A stretch of 30,762 nucleotides of DNA from Dimargaris cristalligena (GCA_027576995.1 JANBQC010000333.1:1-30762), one strand, 5' to 3'. Positions 9,601 to 24,600 are shown, counted from the first letter of the stretch. Numbers and translations are program-made. The notes: generated by a model not told the origin, from the letters alone.

Positions 9601-12600
9601 TAACCTCACAGGCCACTATCTCGGCCCCTGATTCACCTATACATAAGAGTAGCGAATCTTCACCTTGCCACGTTATCGCCGGCGATTCTCTGTCGCATGG
9701 GTCGGTTTTAGGTGACCGTCTAATTCTCTTTGACTTAAAAGGTGACACCTGGCCTCATGTCGAAAGTTTGGACAAATCAACCGATACCTGCCTGGCTTTT
9801 ATCGAATCCATCTTCCATGGGCATCGGCGTATCACACCAAAGCAACTGGCTTCCCGCTCACTACCTGCTATGGACAAACCACTCAATGGTGGCTATGCTT
9901 TGGATGTGTTGGGTAAACATGGCCATCCTTCTCCCCCTGGTGTAGTTGGTCGACTGGCATTCCTGGGCACTTCGTTTCCCTATTACCCTGCTTCTTCAAA
10001 GCAATCCGTACTTGGCTACCGTGATGCTGCTGACATTGTCCATATTCTGGGCCCGGCCAGCCAGCGAGTGGCCATTAAGCATCGGCAGGTCCATCTTGGT
10101 ACGTTGGTGCGAGCATTATCTAAAGCTGGTGCCCAATCCCCACGATACTTAGTCTTATCTCATGATCGGCTAGTGGTTCTGGTTTCCAATGCCTCCGAAG
10201 CGGACCTAATTGGGATAAAAACTACTATGACTCCACCTACAATTCCAGCCGCTCTCGTGCCCGATGAGATCATTTCAACCAATGCGTTCCCACATGTGAC
10301 TGACCTTAATGACCAACTTCTCCCGCACTTTGCAATAGCATATCTAGTCACGCTTCCAACCCGTTCAGCCCAGTCCCTGTCAGATTCCGAATGGTGGTTG
10401 ACAGTAGTGGTGAATGAGCTATACGCATCCGCCAATCATACTTTAGCTTGCAGTAATGATACTGCACCTCTAATATCCACATCAAGGATTCCCTTGGCCC
10501 AACTAGACCTACTTCAGTATCGCATTTACCAGAAATTCGGTATTGCTGTCGGTTTGGGAGAATTGGTTAAACACACTGAGATTCGTACTTTGGCCTCCAT
10601 CATCCAGGATATTATTAAGCAAGCCGAGGTTGAGGAGTCTCCCGATTTCACCGTCAATGATACCTATATTCCCCCTCTGAAGGCATCGCTTCTGCATACT
10701 CAAAAGTCGACCACTAGCCATCAACAACGAGTCTGGTCCCTCAGTCGATTGGGCAATCCTTCATCAGCTTTCCACCACCATTGTACGATTATTTCCAAGA
10801 TCCTGCTTCAGTTGGAGGAGGTTCAGCAGACTATCGATCACCTAACTATCATATTCGAATCCCTTCGTTGTCGGTTTCTATCAGTTCGAGGTGTACTTAC
10901 CTGCCACGTTTTACCACGAGTGTCAATTAGAGTAACTGAGCACCAGCTTCCCAGCTCTCAAGTATTCAATGGTGACCAGTTCGACGTTCATGCACCTCAA
11001 TTTGATTTGAATCAAGGCGTGCTGGTTCAACTCGACTTGTATCAGTGGCCGACGGACACAGTCTACAACAACTCTTCAGTGATTGTAATTCGTGTCCACG
11101 AAATCCTCGGATCCACCAGCGAATTTGAAAAATTCGTACATGCTCTCACCAATCAATTGGTTGGGCATTCACGCAGTTTACCCGATGTCCAATTCACGAG
11201 AGTTTGCAGTACTGGTGAGCCTACTAAAGTAGATTTCGACTATTGGGCCACTCTTCTTCAGAATCCACCGGTTGAACTGTCTCTTCCGACTGACCGACCT
11301 CGCCCTCTTTTGCCCTCTTTCCTCTGTGACTTGGCCGAAACCGAAGTTGAGGGGCGATTGTTTGAAGCTATTCAGGTACAGGCTTCGAATGAGTCGGTTA
11401 AGGAATATGGGATCTGGTCGTCTCTATTTTCAACATTCATGTTGCGCCTGACAGGACAGACTGATTTGATTATGGACATAAACGGCCCGGATGTTGGTAA
11501 TAGTGATACTTCGGCGGCCATGGCGACTTTGTCAGAATTGAGAGGGCCGCTTCGAGTGAATGGAATTCTGCCGTTAGATTTCTCCGAACTAGCCGAACGA
11601 CTGATCCGCCAGCTTAGAGACTCCCGGCCCCACGTTTTACCTTCGACGGATGATATTGTTACCCACTTATCTCCCGAAGGACAGCACAGAATTTCCGGCC
11701 TGTCTCATGTATCAGTCGTATTCCACCATCACATTGTTCCCCGGGACAATTCTACATTACACTGTACCAGGTCCCTATCGCCCTGGACGATGTTCCCTTA
11801 CGATTTACAGCTGGTTGTTGACTTTCATGACCTTGTACCCATGTGTCAGTTGCGATTCAACCAGAGCCTCTTCAACGTTGATACGGCAAACCGCCTACTT
11901 CACAATTTTCTGGCCTATGCTCATTCGGTGGTGGTTGCCCACCAGCCATGGTCCACGACATCACTGGTGTGTCCAACTGAGGCCACCCTCATCCTGGATA
12001 AATTTGCACTTGGGTCTCCTAATCCAATTACAGAGGAAAATCCATGCCTTAGCCTTTTGGATCTATTCTTTGGTATGGCTCAAAAATATCCAAATCGAGT
12101 GGCGACTGAAATTGGCAACGATACTCACACCTATACCCAGCTAACCTGGCGAGTTTTGGGAATGGTTGAGCGTCTCCGACGTGCTAATGTTCAGCCACGC
12201 GACAAAGTTGGTGTTATTGTGTCTAATCATCCTGATACAGTCATGTGTATGCTGGCTGTTTGGGGTGTCGGTGCTGTTTATGTGCCAGTGGATAGCAAGC
12301 ATCCAATTGCCCGTCAAAAATACATTGTCGAAACAGCCGGGTGCACATGTATGGCGAATGCGTCAGGAACAAACACCGAATGGCGCGAAGCCATCACCAT
12401 TGACGACCTTATCGATAGCATCAAGTCTACCACCACTGCTGCCTCCCTCCACCCCATTCAACCGACAGAGCTGGCCTACGTTGTGTTCACCTCAGGATCC
12501 ACCGGCCTCCCCAAGGGCGTCATGGTTGAACATCGCAGCCTTTTAAATATTATTAGCAACCCTACCCTTGAAATGCTGCGACAACCGGGTACCCGCATCA

Positions 12601-15600
12601 TGAATGGAATGGCAGCTGGGTTTGATGGTTTTTTCTTGAACACTTTGCTTCCCTTATGCTATGGCTGTACCCTGGTGTTCTATGGTGACAATCTCCCTGG
12701 AACATTGAAAACAGTACACCAGACTATCTTGCTTCCATCTGTCATCTCGACGTTAGATCCCCAGGATTATACCAATCTGACCAGTCTGGTGGTGGGCGGT
12801 GAACATATACCACGAGAATTGGCAAGTCAGTGGTCAGCGGTTACCACCTTTTACAACATTTATGGACCAACTGAAGCCACCATAGCTTGTCTTTTCACGG
12901 AGGTTCGGCCGTCCGGGTGTATTCCAATTGGTCAACCAATGGCTGACTATGAGTGTTATATTTTGGATTCAAACCTGCAAGTGGTTCCGATTGGTGCTGT
13001 TGGCGAAATATGTATCGGTGGTGTCGGTGTTACCCTCGGCTACATCAACCGGCCAGATCTTAACTTGAATAAGTTCGTGGCCAATCTATTCACAGGACAC
13101 GGTAAAATCTACCGAACTGGTGATTTGGGCCGCTGGTTACCCGATGGGCAGGTTGTGTGTTTGGGGCGCATGGACAGCCAGGTTAAGCTTAGGGGGTTCC
13201 GAATCGAATTGGACGAGATTCGCAGCGTTTTGATGCGCCAGCCCGGGGTCCAGGACTGCGCTGTTTTCATCCAAGACCAGTTCCTGGTTGGCTACGTATT
13301 CCCCGATTCTACTTCCAGCGAGAATGTTCTGCGCGCGTCTGCCGCCGATCAGCTGCCGTCGTATATGGTTCCCAGTTATATTTTAAGTCTCCCGAGCGTT
13401 CCTCTTACCAACAATGGAAAATGTGATACCCAGTTTCTCCAGAACCACTTTGCCGGTCATTTGGCCACCCAGCGGCAGCAAGTCCCGCTTGCGGACAGTT
13501 CGTCCGAATGGGATCAACCGCTAAGCATATTGATGCAGTCCCTGGGAGAGGTACTAGGTCTCCCAATGAACCAAATTAATCCGGACTTGACATTTGTGAA
13601 GATTGGCGGTGACTCTATTTCAGCCATCCAGGTCTCGTCCAAGTGCCGCCAACTCGGGTTTACATTGCCCATCTCCGCTCTACTGGGGTCCGGGCCCTTG
13701 CGTGATGCCACCAAGAAACTGTCGCCAACTTCACCAGCTATTGACGTAACCGGCCAATCTCAGTCCGTGGAATACCACACGAAATTCCCGCTCACCCCGA
13801 TCCAGCAGTGGTTTTTTGACCACCCCTGGTCCAACCCAAATCATTTTAACCAATCGTTTGCCCTAGAATTGACTCGGCCATTGACTGTCACTGGACTCGA
13901 TTCTGCCTTACTCCGCTTGATCAACTGCCACGATATGCTACGCTGTCGATTTACCCATCAGGTGGGTGATAACTCGGGCCAATGGTCCCAACAAATCGAA
14001 CCGCCCTTCGTCAAATTGCCCATTCCAATTGTAGAGTCTAACATATCATCCTCTGATCTGCCCAGACAGCTTAATTCAGTCCAGTCATCGCTTGACATCA
14101 CTCAAGGCCACCACCTAGCTGCGGGTCTAATCACCCTTTCGGATAGTGAGAATTACACGCCGGCGTCCAAGGGATCCCGGCTGACCAGCATTTCTCCTCC
14201 ATTTAAAGGGCAGTTGCTATTCCTGACTATCCACCATCTGGTGGTGGATTTGGTATCCTGGTCAGTTGTGCTTGAGGACTTGGCTCAAATTCTAGATGGA
14301 CAGCCACCAGTGCTACAGCCTCTGCAATTTTCTACCTGGGCAACGGAGTTAGTGGACTGGGTCAAGATAGAGACATCTAATGCCAATCCGAGCCATCCGC
14401 ATGAGACCCCACAGGCATCGTTTTTACCCCTCGCTGAACTGGACTGCCTGGCTTTGAACACCCAAGCCAACACCCAGTGCCAATCGGTTACATTTGACCC
14501 CGTCCTGTCGGAGGCCCTTTTGCAACCCGATACTACACATATCCAACCCCTAGAGCTGATGCTCGCTGGTCTGTTTCAGGCCCTGCACTTTATTTCGCAG
14601 GCCCCGTCCATCACCGTTTTCAATGAATCACACGGTCGCCATCCGTGGCAATCTAATCTTGATCCCAGTCGCACCGTCGGATGGTTCACTTCTATATATC
14701 CCTGCCGAGCGGAGGTAGGTGATGGCACGACGCTTATAGATTACCTCAAACAAGCCAAACAGGCCCTTCACTTATCCAGTGGGCCCCGCGGATTACAATA
14801 TGGCCTTCAACAGCTATTGCACCGTCCACAGAGCACATCATCTGATGAATATCCCTACTCACCGATGGACGTTTGCTTCAACTACCTGGGTCACACAACA
14901 AGTAGCGGGACCCTGTCCATGCACGGCCGAGCCCCCTGGACCCTTCGCCCAGAATTAACGACCAACCTGGCCATATGTGACCCGTCCGAACTTCGTGCAC
15001 AGGTACTGGAGGTGGTTGGATTACCGACTTCCGGTGGATTAACGTTCATGGTTTACTACTGTCCCCAGGTTATCCCAACAAGCGTTATTGCATCTCTCCT
15101 GGACCATGTTCGACAGTCTTTGAAGGATATCGTGCAATATCTCGATCTGTCGCATCACCCGTCTCTCTGGATCCCGCTGGATTTCCCCAGTCTGAACACC
15201 ACCCTCCCCGAATTGGCTAAACTCGAGGCCGAACTTACCACTGTTGGTCTTTCCGCGCACGAGGTAGAGGATCTCTACCCTATGCTGCCCATGCAGCAGG
15301 GCATGTGGACAGCCACGGCCAAGGATCCCACCGAATACCTCGTCCAAATGGCTTTCACTGTAACCGGTGTATCGAATTCCAAGCAGCTTCAAGATGCCAC
15401 TCAGGCCATCGTCAACCACCATACCATTCTGCGTACTGTGTTTGTAACTTCTTGGTGTAATTATTGTTGTCAGGGTGTCCAAGTAGTTACCCGAGAGCCC
15501 CGATTCGGCTGGAATATAGTAAATGAGTGGTCAGATTTCGGTGCTTTTAGCGAAGAAAATTTTTTACAGGTGAACCTGGCCCGGGGGTTCCAACCAAATG

Positions 15601-18600
15601 AGCCACTCCTACGCATATTCGTTAAGCAGATGGCCCCCGACTCGTTCCGCTATCTACTAACTATCCACCATTCGCTCATAGACGGATGGTCCATCGGTAT
15701 TATGCTAGACCAGCTCCGATCGCATCTGCAAGGAAATGTCGAGCTGACCTCCAATTCGGCTACTTCGTTCCATGAATATGTATCCTATCTTCATAATTCA
15801 GACAAAAAAGAAGCCGAAGCTTTCTGGAAGGACTTCCTGCGGGGTGTGGAACAACCCACCGAGCTGTGCTTACCAAAGCCACCCAGCGCTCCTCACTCTC
15901 GCAAGGCCGACTTATTGTTTACGCTATTCCCTGATGCCGGTCAATTGCACCAGGTGGCCCGTCATGCGGGCGTTACGCCGTACACTATCATCAGGGCTGC
16001 CTGGTCCCTCCTACTAAGCCGGTATACCGACCAGACCGACGTGGTGTTCGGTAACACCGTTTCTGGGCGGGCCCTGCCTCTCCCTGGTATCGAGTCTCTC
16101 CTGGGCTGCTTCATTAATACCGTGCCTTTCCGAGTCTCATTGAAATCCGAAATGTCGGTAATCGAACTTGTCACGATGATACACCAACGCTCCCAGATGA
16201 TGATCCCCTTCGAACACCTGCATCTATCTAATATCAATGAGTGGGTTGATGATGAGGTTCACCCGAGTGATATGTTCAACACATTGCTAGTGTACGAAAA
16301 CTACCCTGGTACCGGCTTGGAGAGTCTAGGACATTCGGTTACGTTCACGGACAAAACCTTTTTAGAATCGACCGATTACCCCTTGGCCGTCATTGCCCAA
16401 GTTGAAAATAACCAACTTTCGGTGAATTTGAACTGGAGTACGCCCGCATTTGACCGGTGGTATATGGTGACTCTTTCGCACCACCTAACCACCCTCTTTT
16501 CTGACATGGTCTCCGCCTTGGCTAATTCAAATGGATATATATCTATCAAAGACCTCTCGTTGCTCTCCACGAATGAAACGACCCTAGTCACTGAGCAGCT
16601 TGCCCGCCCCCATTTAGCCATTGATTTTGAGATGTGTGTGCCAGACCTATTCACTCAAACGGCCCATTCAGTCCCTGACACTAATGCAGTCGAGTTTAAC
16701 GACTCACAGTGGACTTATCAAGACTTGCACATCCGGTCTGTAAACTTGTCCCACCGCTTACTGTTACATGGAATCCGGCGGGAAACGCCCATTGGCCTAA
16801 TTATCGACCGGGTGCCCAGCACCATTGCCGCCTATATGGGGGTTGGTTTGGCCGGTGCAGCGATTGTCCCAATTGATCCAGCCTTCCCCAGTGACCGCAT
16901 CCACTATATGGTGAATGATTGTGGTATCCAGCTGCTCTTAACAAATACAGCTGACCAGGTCCGACTTGATGCCATTCGGCAGGCTCTCCCTCACGTGGAG
17001 CTCCAGACCATTGACCCATGGCTCCTACCCCCCGGTATCCCCTGTAACGAGCTGCCCGCTCTTCCCAATGTTCGCCCCACCGACCTGTCGCATATTCTGT
17101 ATACGTCGGGCACCACAGGTCGGCCCAAGGGTGTTCAGTTGGAGCACCGCGTCATGGCCAATTTTGTCCAACAAGTAGAATCAACTATTGGCATTACCTC
17201 TGGGTTGCGCCTGATGCAAAATATGGCCCTGACGTTTGACTGCGCCCTTTTGGAGATCTTCACCGGTTTGTGCAAAGGAGCTACGCTTGTCCTGCGTACC
17301 GACCTCCTGGATACCCTGCCCCGGGTCGATGCCTTGGTGGCTACTCCTTCTGTACTGGCTTCCTTGGATCCTAGAAAGTACCCTGGCCTTAAGATGATTA
17401 TTGCCGCGGGGGAGGCCTTGCCCCGCCAAGTAACCGAGCGCTGGAGTCATCACTGCCGTGTGTTCAATATGTACGGCCCCACAGAGTGTTTTGTTTGCCA
17501 TGCGGTGGAAATTCGGCCAGGCGAGCCTGTTACAATTGGCCACCCTGTCCCCAACACTGAGTGCTACATTCTAGATCGCTACTTGCAACCTGTACCCCCT
17601 GGGGTCCCCGGTGAAATCTATGTGGGCGGCATCTGTGTCACCCGAGGCTACGTTAATTTACCCGAGCTTACCCGTGAGCGTCTGTTGCCTAATTCCTTTA
17701 CTGGCCAAGGTTATATTTACCGTACGGGGGACACTGGACGCTGGCTCCCCAATGGCACTGTTGAATACTTTGCCCGTCGGGATGACCAGGTCAAAATTCG
17801 TGGCCATCGGGTCGAGCCCCAAGAAATTGAGGCAATTCTACTTAGTTACCCGGCAGTCCAGAGTGCTGCCGTAGTCATAAACTCTGGTAAACTATACGGC
17901 TTTGTCAGTCCCAAATCAGTACCAGTTGGGTCTCTCAAGTCCCACTCATCAAGTCGTCTGCCTCCGTACATGATCCCCCAGGCCCTATTTGCATTTGATT
18001 TATTGCCTAGCACCACCAACGGCAAGACCGACAAACGTGCTTTGGTTGACCTTCTTACCCAATTGAACGCTCTATCCAGCGGCCGCTCGATCACTCGTCC
18101 CCGTAATCCGACTGAAGCCCAAATTGTGAAGGCCCTAAGTCAAACCCTTGATATCCCTACCGAAGACATTGACATGTACGATTCGTTTTTCCAACTTGGG
18201 GGTGACTCCATTTCGGCCATTCGTTTCTCTTCCCTGTGTCGAGATTTTGGCCTCCATGTTCCCATTTCCCAAATATTCAAATGTTCTAATTTTGCTGAGT
18301 TGGCTGAATTTGTCGCTGAGCAGTCTTCGATTACGTTGTCGCAGGGATCCCACCCACTGACCGACTACCAGCCCTTCACACTCGTAGACGACGGCGATTT
18401 ATCACCCACCACTTTAGAATCTTTAATTCAGGAAGCTGCCTCACAGTTAAATATCGATCCACTTAATATCACCGATATCTTACCCGTCTCCAGCCTACAG
18501 CAAGGATTCCTCGTAAGTACACTAAAAGACCCTAGTGCGTACATGGTTCAAGAGTCATTTGGTATCTCAGGGCCACTCGACTTCGACCGTCTTCAGCGGG

Positions 18601-21600
18601 CGTGGCATCGGGTGGCGCAGCAACACGGCATCCTGCGAACCAAATTTATCCAACCACGCACCATATCCAAGCATACCTTCCTTCAGGTCGTTACTGGTCA
18701 CTGTGATGTCGAATGGTCGGTCCATACTGAGACATCTCACAATGATTGGCCACGAATCGAGAAGGAATATTTTGCCGCGGATCGCCAGCGCGGGTTTGCC
18801 TTTAATGGACCACTATTACGGATCGGCCTGTATACCCCATTGGCCACCGAAGTTACCCAGACCCTGGGTTTTCTTACCTTCCACCATGCCTTACTCGATG
18901 CTTGGTCCCAGAACATCATCATGTCCGAACTAATTGATCTTTATCAAGGTGCAGTACTTGGTCCGGCGACGCAATTTACCGGATACATGCAACACCTACA
19001 ATCGCTCGACCAGTCACAATTGCAGAAGTTCTGGCGGTTCAACCTCGATGGTGCTAAACCTACTCCCGCTATCCAGTTCCCGATACATACAAACGAACGC
19101 ATTCTATGTGAATATGGAAATCACAGGTTCACCTTTTCCACGCCCCTCCCTACTCTGAATACATTTTGTCGACAGCAGCGGATTACCCTCAACTCCCTAC
19201 TGCGCGGGGTCTGGGCCCTCACTCTGGCTCGCTACCTCGGCGAATCTGACGAGGTTACTTTCGGCGTCCTGACCTCCGGTCGCAATGTGCCTGTGCCTGG
19301 TATTGACGGCATGGTGGGTATGTGCATCAACACCTTGCCGTTCAGAGCGTCTCTCGGGCTTGATACGCCAGTTGTGGATTTCATCCAACGTTTGCATCTT
19401 CAGTCTGGTGAGCTGACAGCGTCTGAGCAATGTAGCCTTCTGGATATTCTCAAGTGGGGTCAAGTTAACCCAGAAGACAAGCTCTTTGATTCTCTTGTTG
19501 TATACGACAATATTCCAGCAACCACGACTGTCACTACTAATCCTGAAATCGCCTTTGAACTCCGCGACGGACAAAACTTCACCGAGTACGTCTACACTGT
19601 CAGTTGTACTGATAGTGGGGATAATCTGGATTGTTATCTCCTCTTTAAATCAACACACTGCGATTCCACGTATGCTCACTACCTGACTCGGTTCCTGGAC
19701 CACTGTCTGTCAATGATAGTCACTCAACCTACATGTGCACTACGTGAGCTTATGGTTATACCTGCCGACGAGGCCCAACTCATACATGGTTGGAGCCAAG
19801 GACCTGTGCGTAACTACTCTCAGCGGCACGAGTTGGCCTACCAGTTGTTTACCCAGAATCTCCTTACCAGACCTGGCGCCATTGCCCTTGAAGCGACGGA
19901 TCAACAATTTACCTATGCTGAGGTTTACCATCGATCGTGCTGCATCGCGTTGACACTTCAACAGAGTGGATTCAAACCCGGTACCCATTCCGCCCTACTT
20001 TTCCCCAAGTCGGCCGATTTTATATTTAGCTATATAGGCACGTTAATGGCAGGTGGGATATGTATTCCAATGGACGTGTCCAACGCTGTTGACCGCCTCC
20101 TATACACCTTTAGTGTGTTGGACGAACCATGGCTGCTCACTACTACTAGGCACTTTAACCTATTTGAAGATCATGTGCGTGGGTCCGCAAACCGGTTCTG
20201 CCTTGTCGATACCATTGATCCCCGCAGAATAATCACAAATACGTTTCAACCAGATTCCTCTCGTACCACTTTGGATTCGGCCTACATCGTATTTACTTCG
20301 GGTACCACTGGTCGACCCAAAGGTATTCCCGTGCGACACGAGTCATTAGTGAACTTCATCTTAACCAGTTGTGAAACTACTCAACTTGACTCTAATAGCC
20401 GCATCCTACAGACCATGAATATTTCCTTTGATGGGTGCTTAATAGGGGTATTTGGCGCTTTCCATTGCGGTGGCACTCTAGTTCTCCAGGACGGTGATAT
20501 CCTTGACACCCTGGCCCGCGTTAATACTTGTATATTAATATCCTCTATGCTGTCGATCGTTGACGCCAAGTCCTATCCCAATTTAAAAACAGTATTTACT
20601 GGTGGGGAGGCCGTCCCAATCCAAGTGGCTCACAAATGGTGTAAACACGTCCGCCTATTCAACTTCTACGGCCCCATTGAAATTACCATCACATCCCACA
20701 TCGATGAAATTCAAAGTACTAGGTCTGTTTCTATCGGCCGACCCCTCGCTAATATCCAGGGTCTCATCCTCGATGACCAGCTACGGCCGGTTCCCATTGG
20801 CGTCTCTGGTGAACTCTGCATCGGTGGCATCGGGGTTAGTACAGGTTACTGGAAACAACCTGAACTCACTGCCAAATCATTTATCCCTAACCCATACGGC
20901 CCTGGTTGCTTGTATCGAACCGGCGACCTTGTTTGTTGGCTTTCCAGCGGTAAAGTCCAGTTTATATCGCGAAAGGACTTCCAGGTCAAACTACGAGGTT
21001 ATCGGATCGAACTAGGTGAAATCGAAAGCACCGCCTCATTAATGGAGGGTGTTACGAATGCTATAGCCTGCATAAATCAACAGCAACTCGTTCTCTATAT
21101 AGCCCCTAGTTCGGTCGATACAGTGGCCCTCAAGATCCAAATAGCCTCCAAACTCCCGCAGTACATGGTGCCCAGTTTTATCATCCCATTGGACTGTATC
21201 CCAATAACCACTGTGGGTAAGGCCGACCGTAAAGCCCTTCAGGCCCGGCCGCTCCCATTAGAAATCACAGATGAGGCCGTCGACATCGAGACCTTATCTC
21301 CGGTATTTTTACTTATGCGTGAGGCCTTGGCCGACACCCTCAAGATTGGCGCCCAAAGAATTACACCATCGGCATCGTTTCTCCGATTAGGCGGTGACTC
21401 CATTTCCGCCATTCAGTATGCCAACCGCTGTAAACGACTTGGCCTTCAACTTTCGGTAGCCGATATTCTCAAACACACCCAACTATCGACCATGGAACAG
21501 TATGCCCACTTGGTAGATTCGGAAAATACGGCGCTTATTCAGTATCTAGATCCGGTTGGGCCAATTCCATTGACTGCTGTGCAGCGCTATGCCTTGAAGG

Positions 21601-24600
21601 AGTACCAACTCATCAATCAATTCAACCAGTCCATGCTCCTCAAGTGTCGCCAGACCTTGACTCGCACCGCGCTTACTCGGACTCTGATCTCCCTGATGAC
21701 CCACCACGATATCCTTCGAATCCGACTCGAGAGTTCCAACAGCCAATGGCAGCAGCGGGTATTGCCCTTGCCCACCGACACAGCCTCCTGGCCTAGTCAG
21801 TTCTTGTCATTTGAAGAAGTTACACTTACCCTCAACGAATATCCCGCGTGGGCTAGTCAAAAACAGCGGAACATTTCCATTGAACAAGGCCCTGTGGTGG
21901 TTTGCGGCTTGTTAACCCTGGACGGCGAGCAACATGTTTACTTGACTATTCACCACTTCGCCGTGGATTTTATCTCATGGCGGATTATTCTCGAAGACCT
22001 GGAAGTACTGCTCACAAACCAAAACCTACCCGCCAAGACTATGTCGTTCCGGGAGTGGGCTACTAAGGTACACACCTATGCGCAGACTATATCGGACTCA
22101 GATTGGCCTGTGTACCCGACTATCGCTGACTCTATTCCGTTGGATTACCCACTTTCATCTGCGAGTTGCCAATCCGTCCCACCTCAAGTGACCTACCATA
22201 CATTTGAACTACAGCGGGCACCACTCGGTCTCGCTTTGTCTGATGCCCTTTATACTGAGGTTGCCCCAACTACAGGTGTCTCTACTCAAGAGTTCTTGAT
22301 AGCTTCACTTTTGCTCTCTTTACAGGTGACCTTTGGAATTTCCGTCATTGAGTTAGAGCTGGAGGGACATGGTCGTCGCCCCTGGGACTCCACTATTGAC
22401 ATCAGCCGTACGGTAGGTTGGTTTACCTCTATCTACCCGGTCATGTTTGATCTGAATCAGGCCCCAACCTACTTGGCTGCTGGCCATAATTTACGCGCCT
22501 TGGCCCTAGCCAAACAGCGTATGCGCTCGATTCCCGATCATGGCTTTCCCCATAGCCTTCAACGCTATCTCAAGGGTACTTTACCTTTAGCATCTCCATC
22601 TATTGACCGGATTTCCCCGCAAGCATTGGGGAAATCGTCGGCTGACTGGAACCGCGTCACATTCAATTACTCGGGAAGGTTCGAACAGCTGGAGGCCCAG
22701 GACGCGTTTTGGTGCCCTCGACATATTGAGATGGGTTGGGCAGATTATTGGAACAAGGATGAAGTCTTCAGTCGGGCACTCAGTGTGGCCTGTGACTATA
22801 GTGTTGACGAGGGCCTCGTGCTAAGTGTAATGTACTCCAACGAACTGCATCGTGCAAGTACCATCCAGCGGCTAGTCGACCAGTGGCGCATTTCGCTTGA
22901 GGAGCTCATCTTCGAATGCAAGGCGGCCCCCGCACCATCTATTGTGACAGCCTCTGACTTTTCCTCAGCCAGACTAACCGAGGCTGATTTTGCCAAGATG
23001 GTCCAGGATGACTTGCCCACGTTGAACTTGGCATTGGCCGATATCGAGGACATTTACCCCTGTCTTCCGGTCCAGGAGGGTCTGCTGTTTGCAACCCTCC
23101 AGGACCCGGCTGCTTACATGGTCCAACTGGGGTATACCGTCAAAGGCCAACTGAACATCGGTCGCTTCCACTGGGCCTGGGATCAAACAGCCCAGGAACA
23201 TTCTATCTTGCGCACCCGTTTCTTAACTGCCAGTGGATGTAATGCAGATAAGAATCTTCAGGTCGTGGCTAAGGATTTCAATGCCCATTGGCTCATTCGG
23301 AGTTGGGAAGGGGGACAAATAGACATCTTATGCGAACAATTCTTCCTTGGGGAAAGAAGTTCCGGATTCGCATTAGACCGGCCCTGGATCCGGTTTGGGC
23401 TCTTCCGGATGGCTCCAAATGTACACAAATTTCTGATCTCGGCGCACCACGCTTTATTGGATGGGTGGTCTATCGGATTGCTACTCCAAAGTGTCCAATG
23501 TAACTATTCAGGTAACCAGCTACCTCAAGCAGTAACATATCGCGATTTTGTTGATCATATTTTGGAACTCAGTAATGGCGAAGTCGAGCAATTCTGGACT
23601 CAACAATTTGCTGGGGTCGAAGAACCTAGTCTATTAGTACAAGCGCATCACCACCCCGCTTTCTCCAGCATTCAGCCGAGCGATACAGAGTTTTATGGAA
23701 TGGTTCAACGGTCGGCGCAGAATGTTGGCCAGATCAATAGCTATATAAGCAACCATGGGGTTACCCTCTCGTCTCTTCTTCGAGTAGCGATGGCGGTGGT
23801 ACTTCACCGACACACAGGGTCAACTGACCCAATCTTTGGCGTGGTCGTCTCAGGGCGGAATATTCTCTTGCCTGGCGTAGAAAACATTGTCGGAGCATGT
23901 ATCAATACCATTCCCTGCCGAGTGGCACTGGGTAGCAACCCGTCGGTCCGGGATACTCTACAAGCGGTGTACTCGACAAGCACCCGGGCCCATGGCTTCG
24001 AACACTGTCGACTTACGGACATCCATCGCTGGAGTGGTCTCAGTCATGAACGCCTATTATTCAACACGCTCCTGGTACTGGAAAACTACCCCGAAAATTC
24101 TGAAAATCCGGACCTTCCATTCCAGTTGGAGCCTGACAGCTTCTGGGATCCTACGGACTTCCCTCTCGCGGTTATTGCCCATACCCAAGGGGATAAGCTT
24201 CAATTCCGAGTGGCCTACCGCTCCCTCGATTTTACCTCTGAGTTCGTTAACTCCTTTGCTGACCATTTCGTGGCCGCCTTGTCGACATTACTGACAGTTG
24301 ATGCTGGTAACCCAATTACCGACACCCAAATTCTCCCTACATCTGAACGGGCGCAACTGCTCGAAAATTGGGCTACAAACCCACGTCATACCCCCCGAGC
24401 CTTGGCCCACGACCTATTTGAACAACAATGCGAACGTACACCTCACCTCACGGCCCTTATTCATAACGGCCAACAATATACCTACGCCCAGCTGGACATG
24501 ACTGCCAATCGGCTAGCCCACTCATTGGCCCTGAAGGCACCCTGTGGTTCTGACCGGATAGTGGCCCTAATCGCTGACAACTGCCCAGAACTTATAATAG

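Noticed and set aside
8961..12026. Treating the decayed block as a frameshifted pseudogene or sequencing error
   Set aside because: The frame is open throughout and the domain framework is readable in one frame on both sides. The losses are substitutions, not shifts.
18270..18480. A lost E domain between T4 and C5, suggested by the GGDS signature of T4
   Set aside because: The junction has the length and sequence of an ordinary fungal T-to-C linker (PFTLV...LIQEAA...ITDILP), so no remnant of an E domain is visible.
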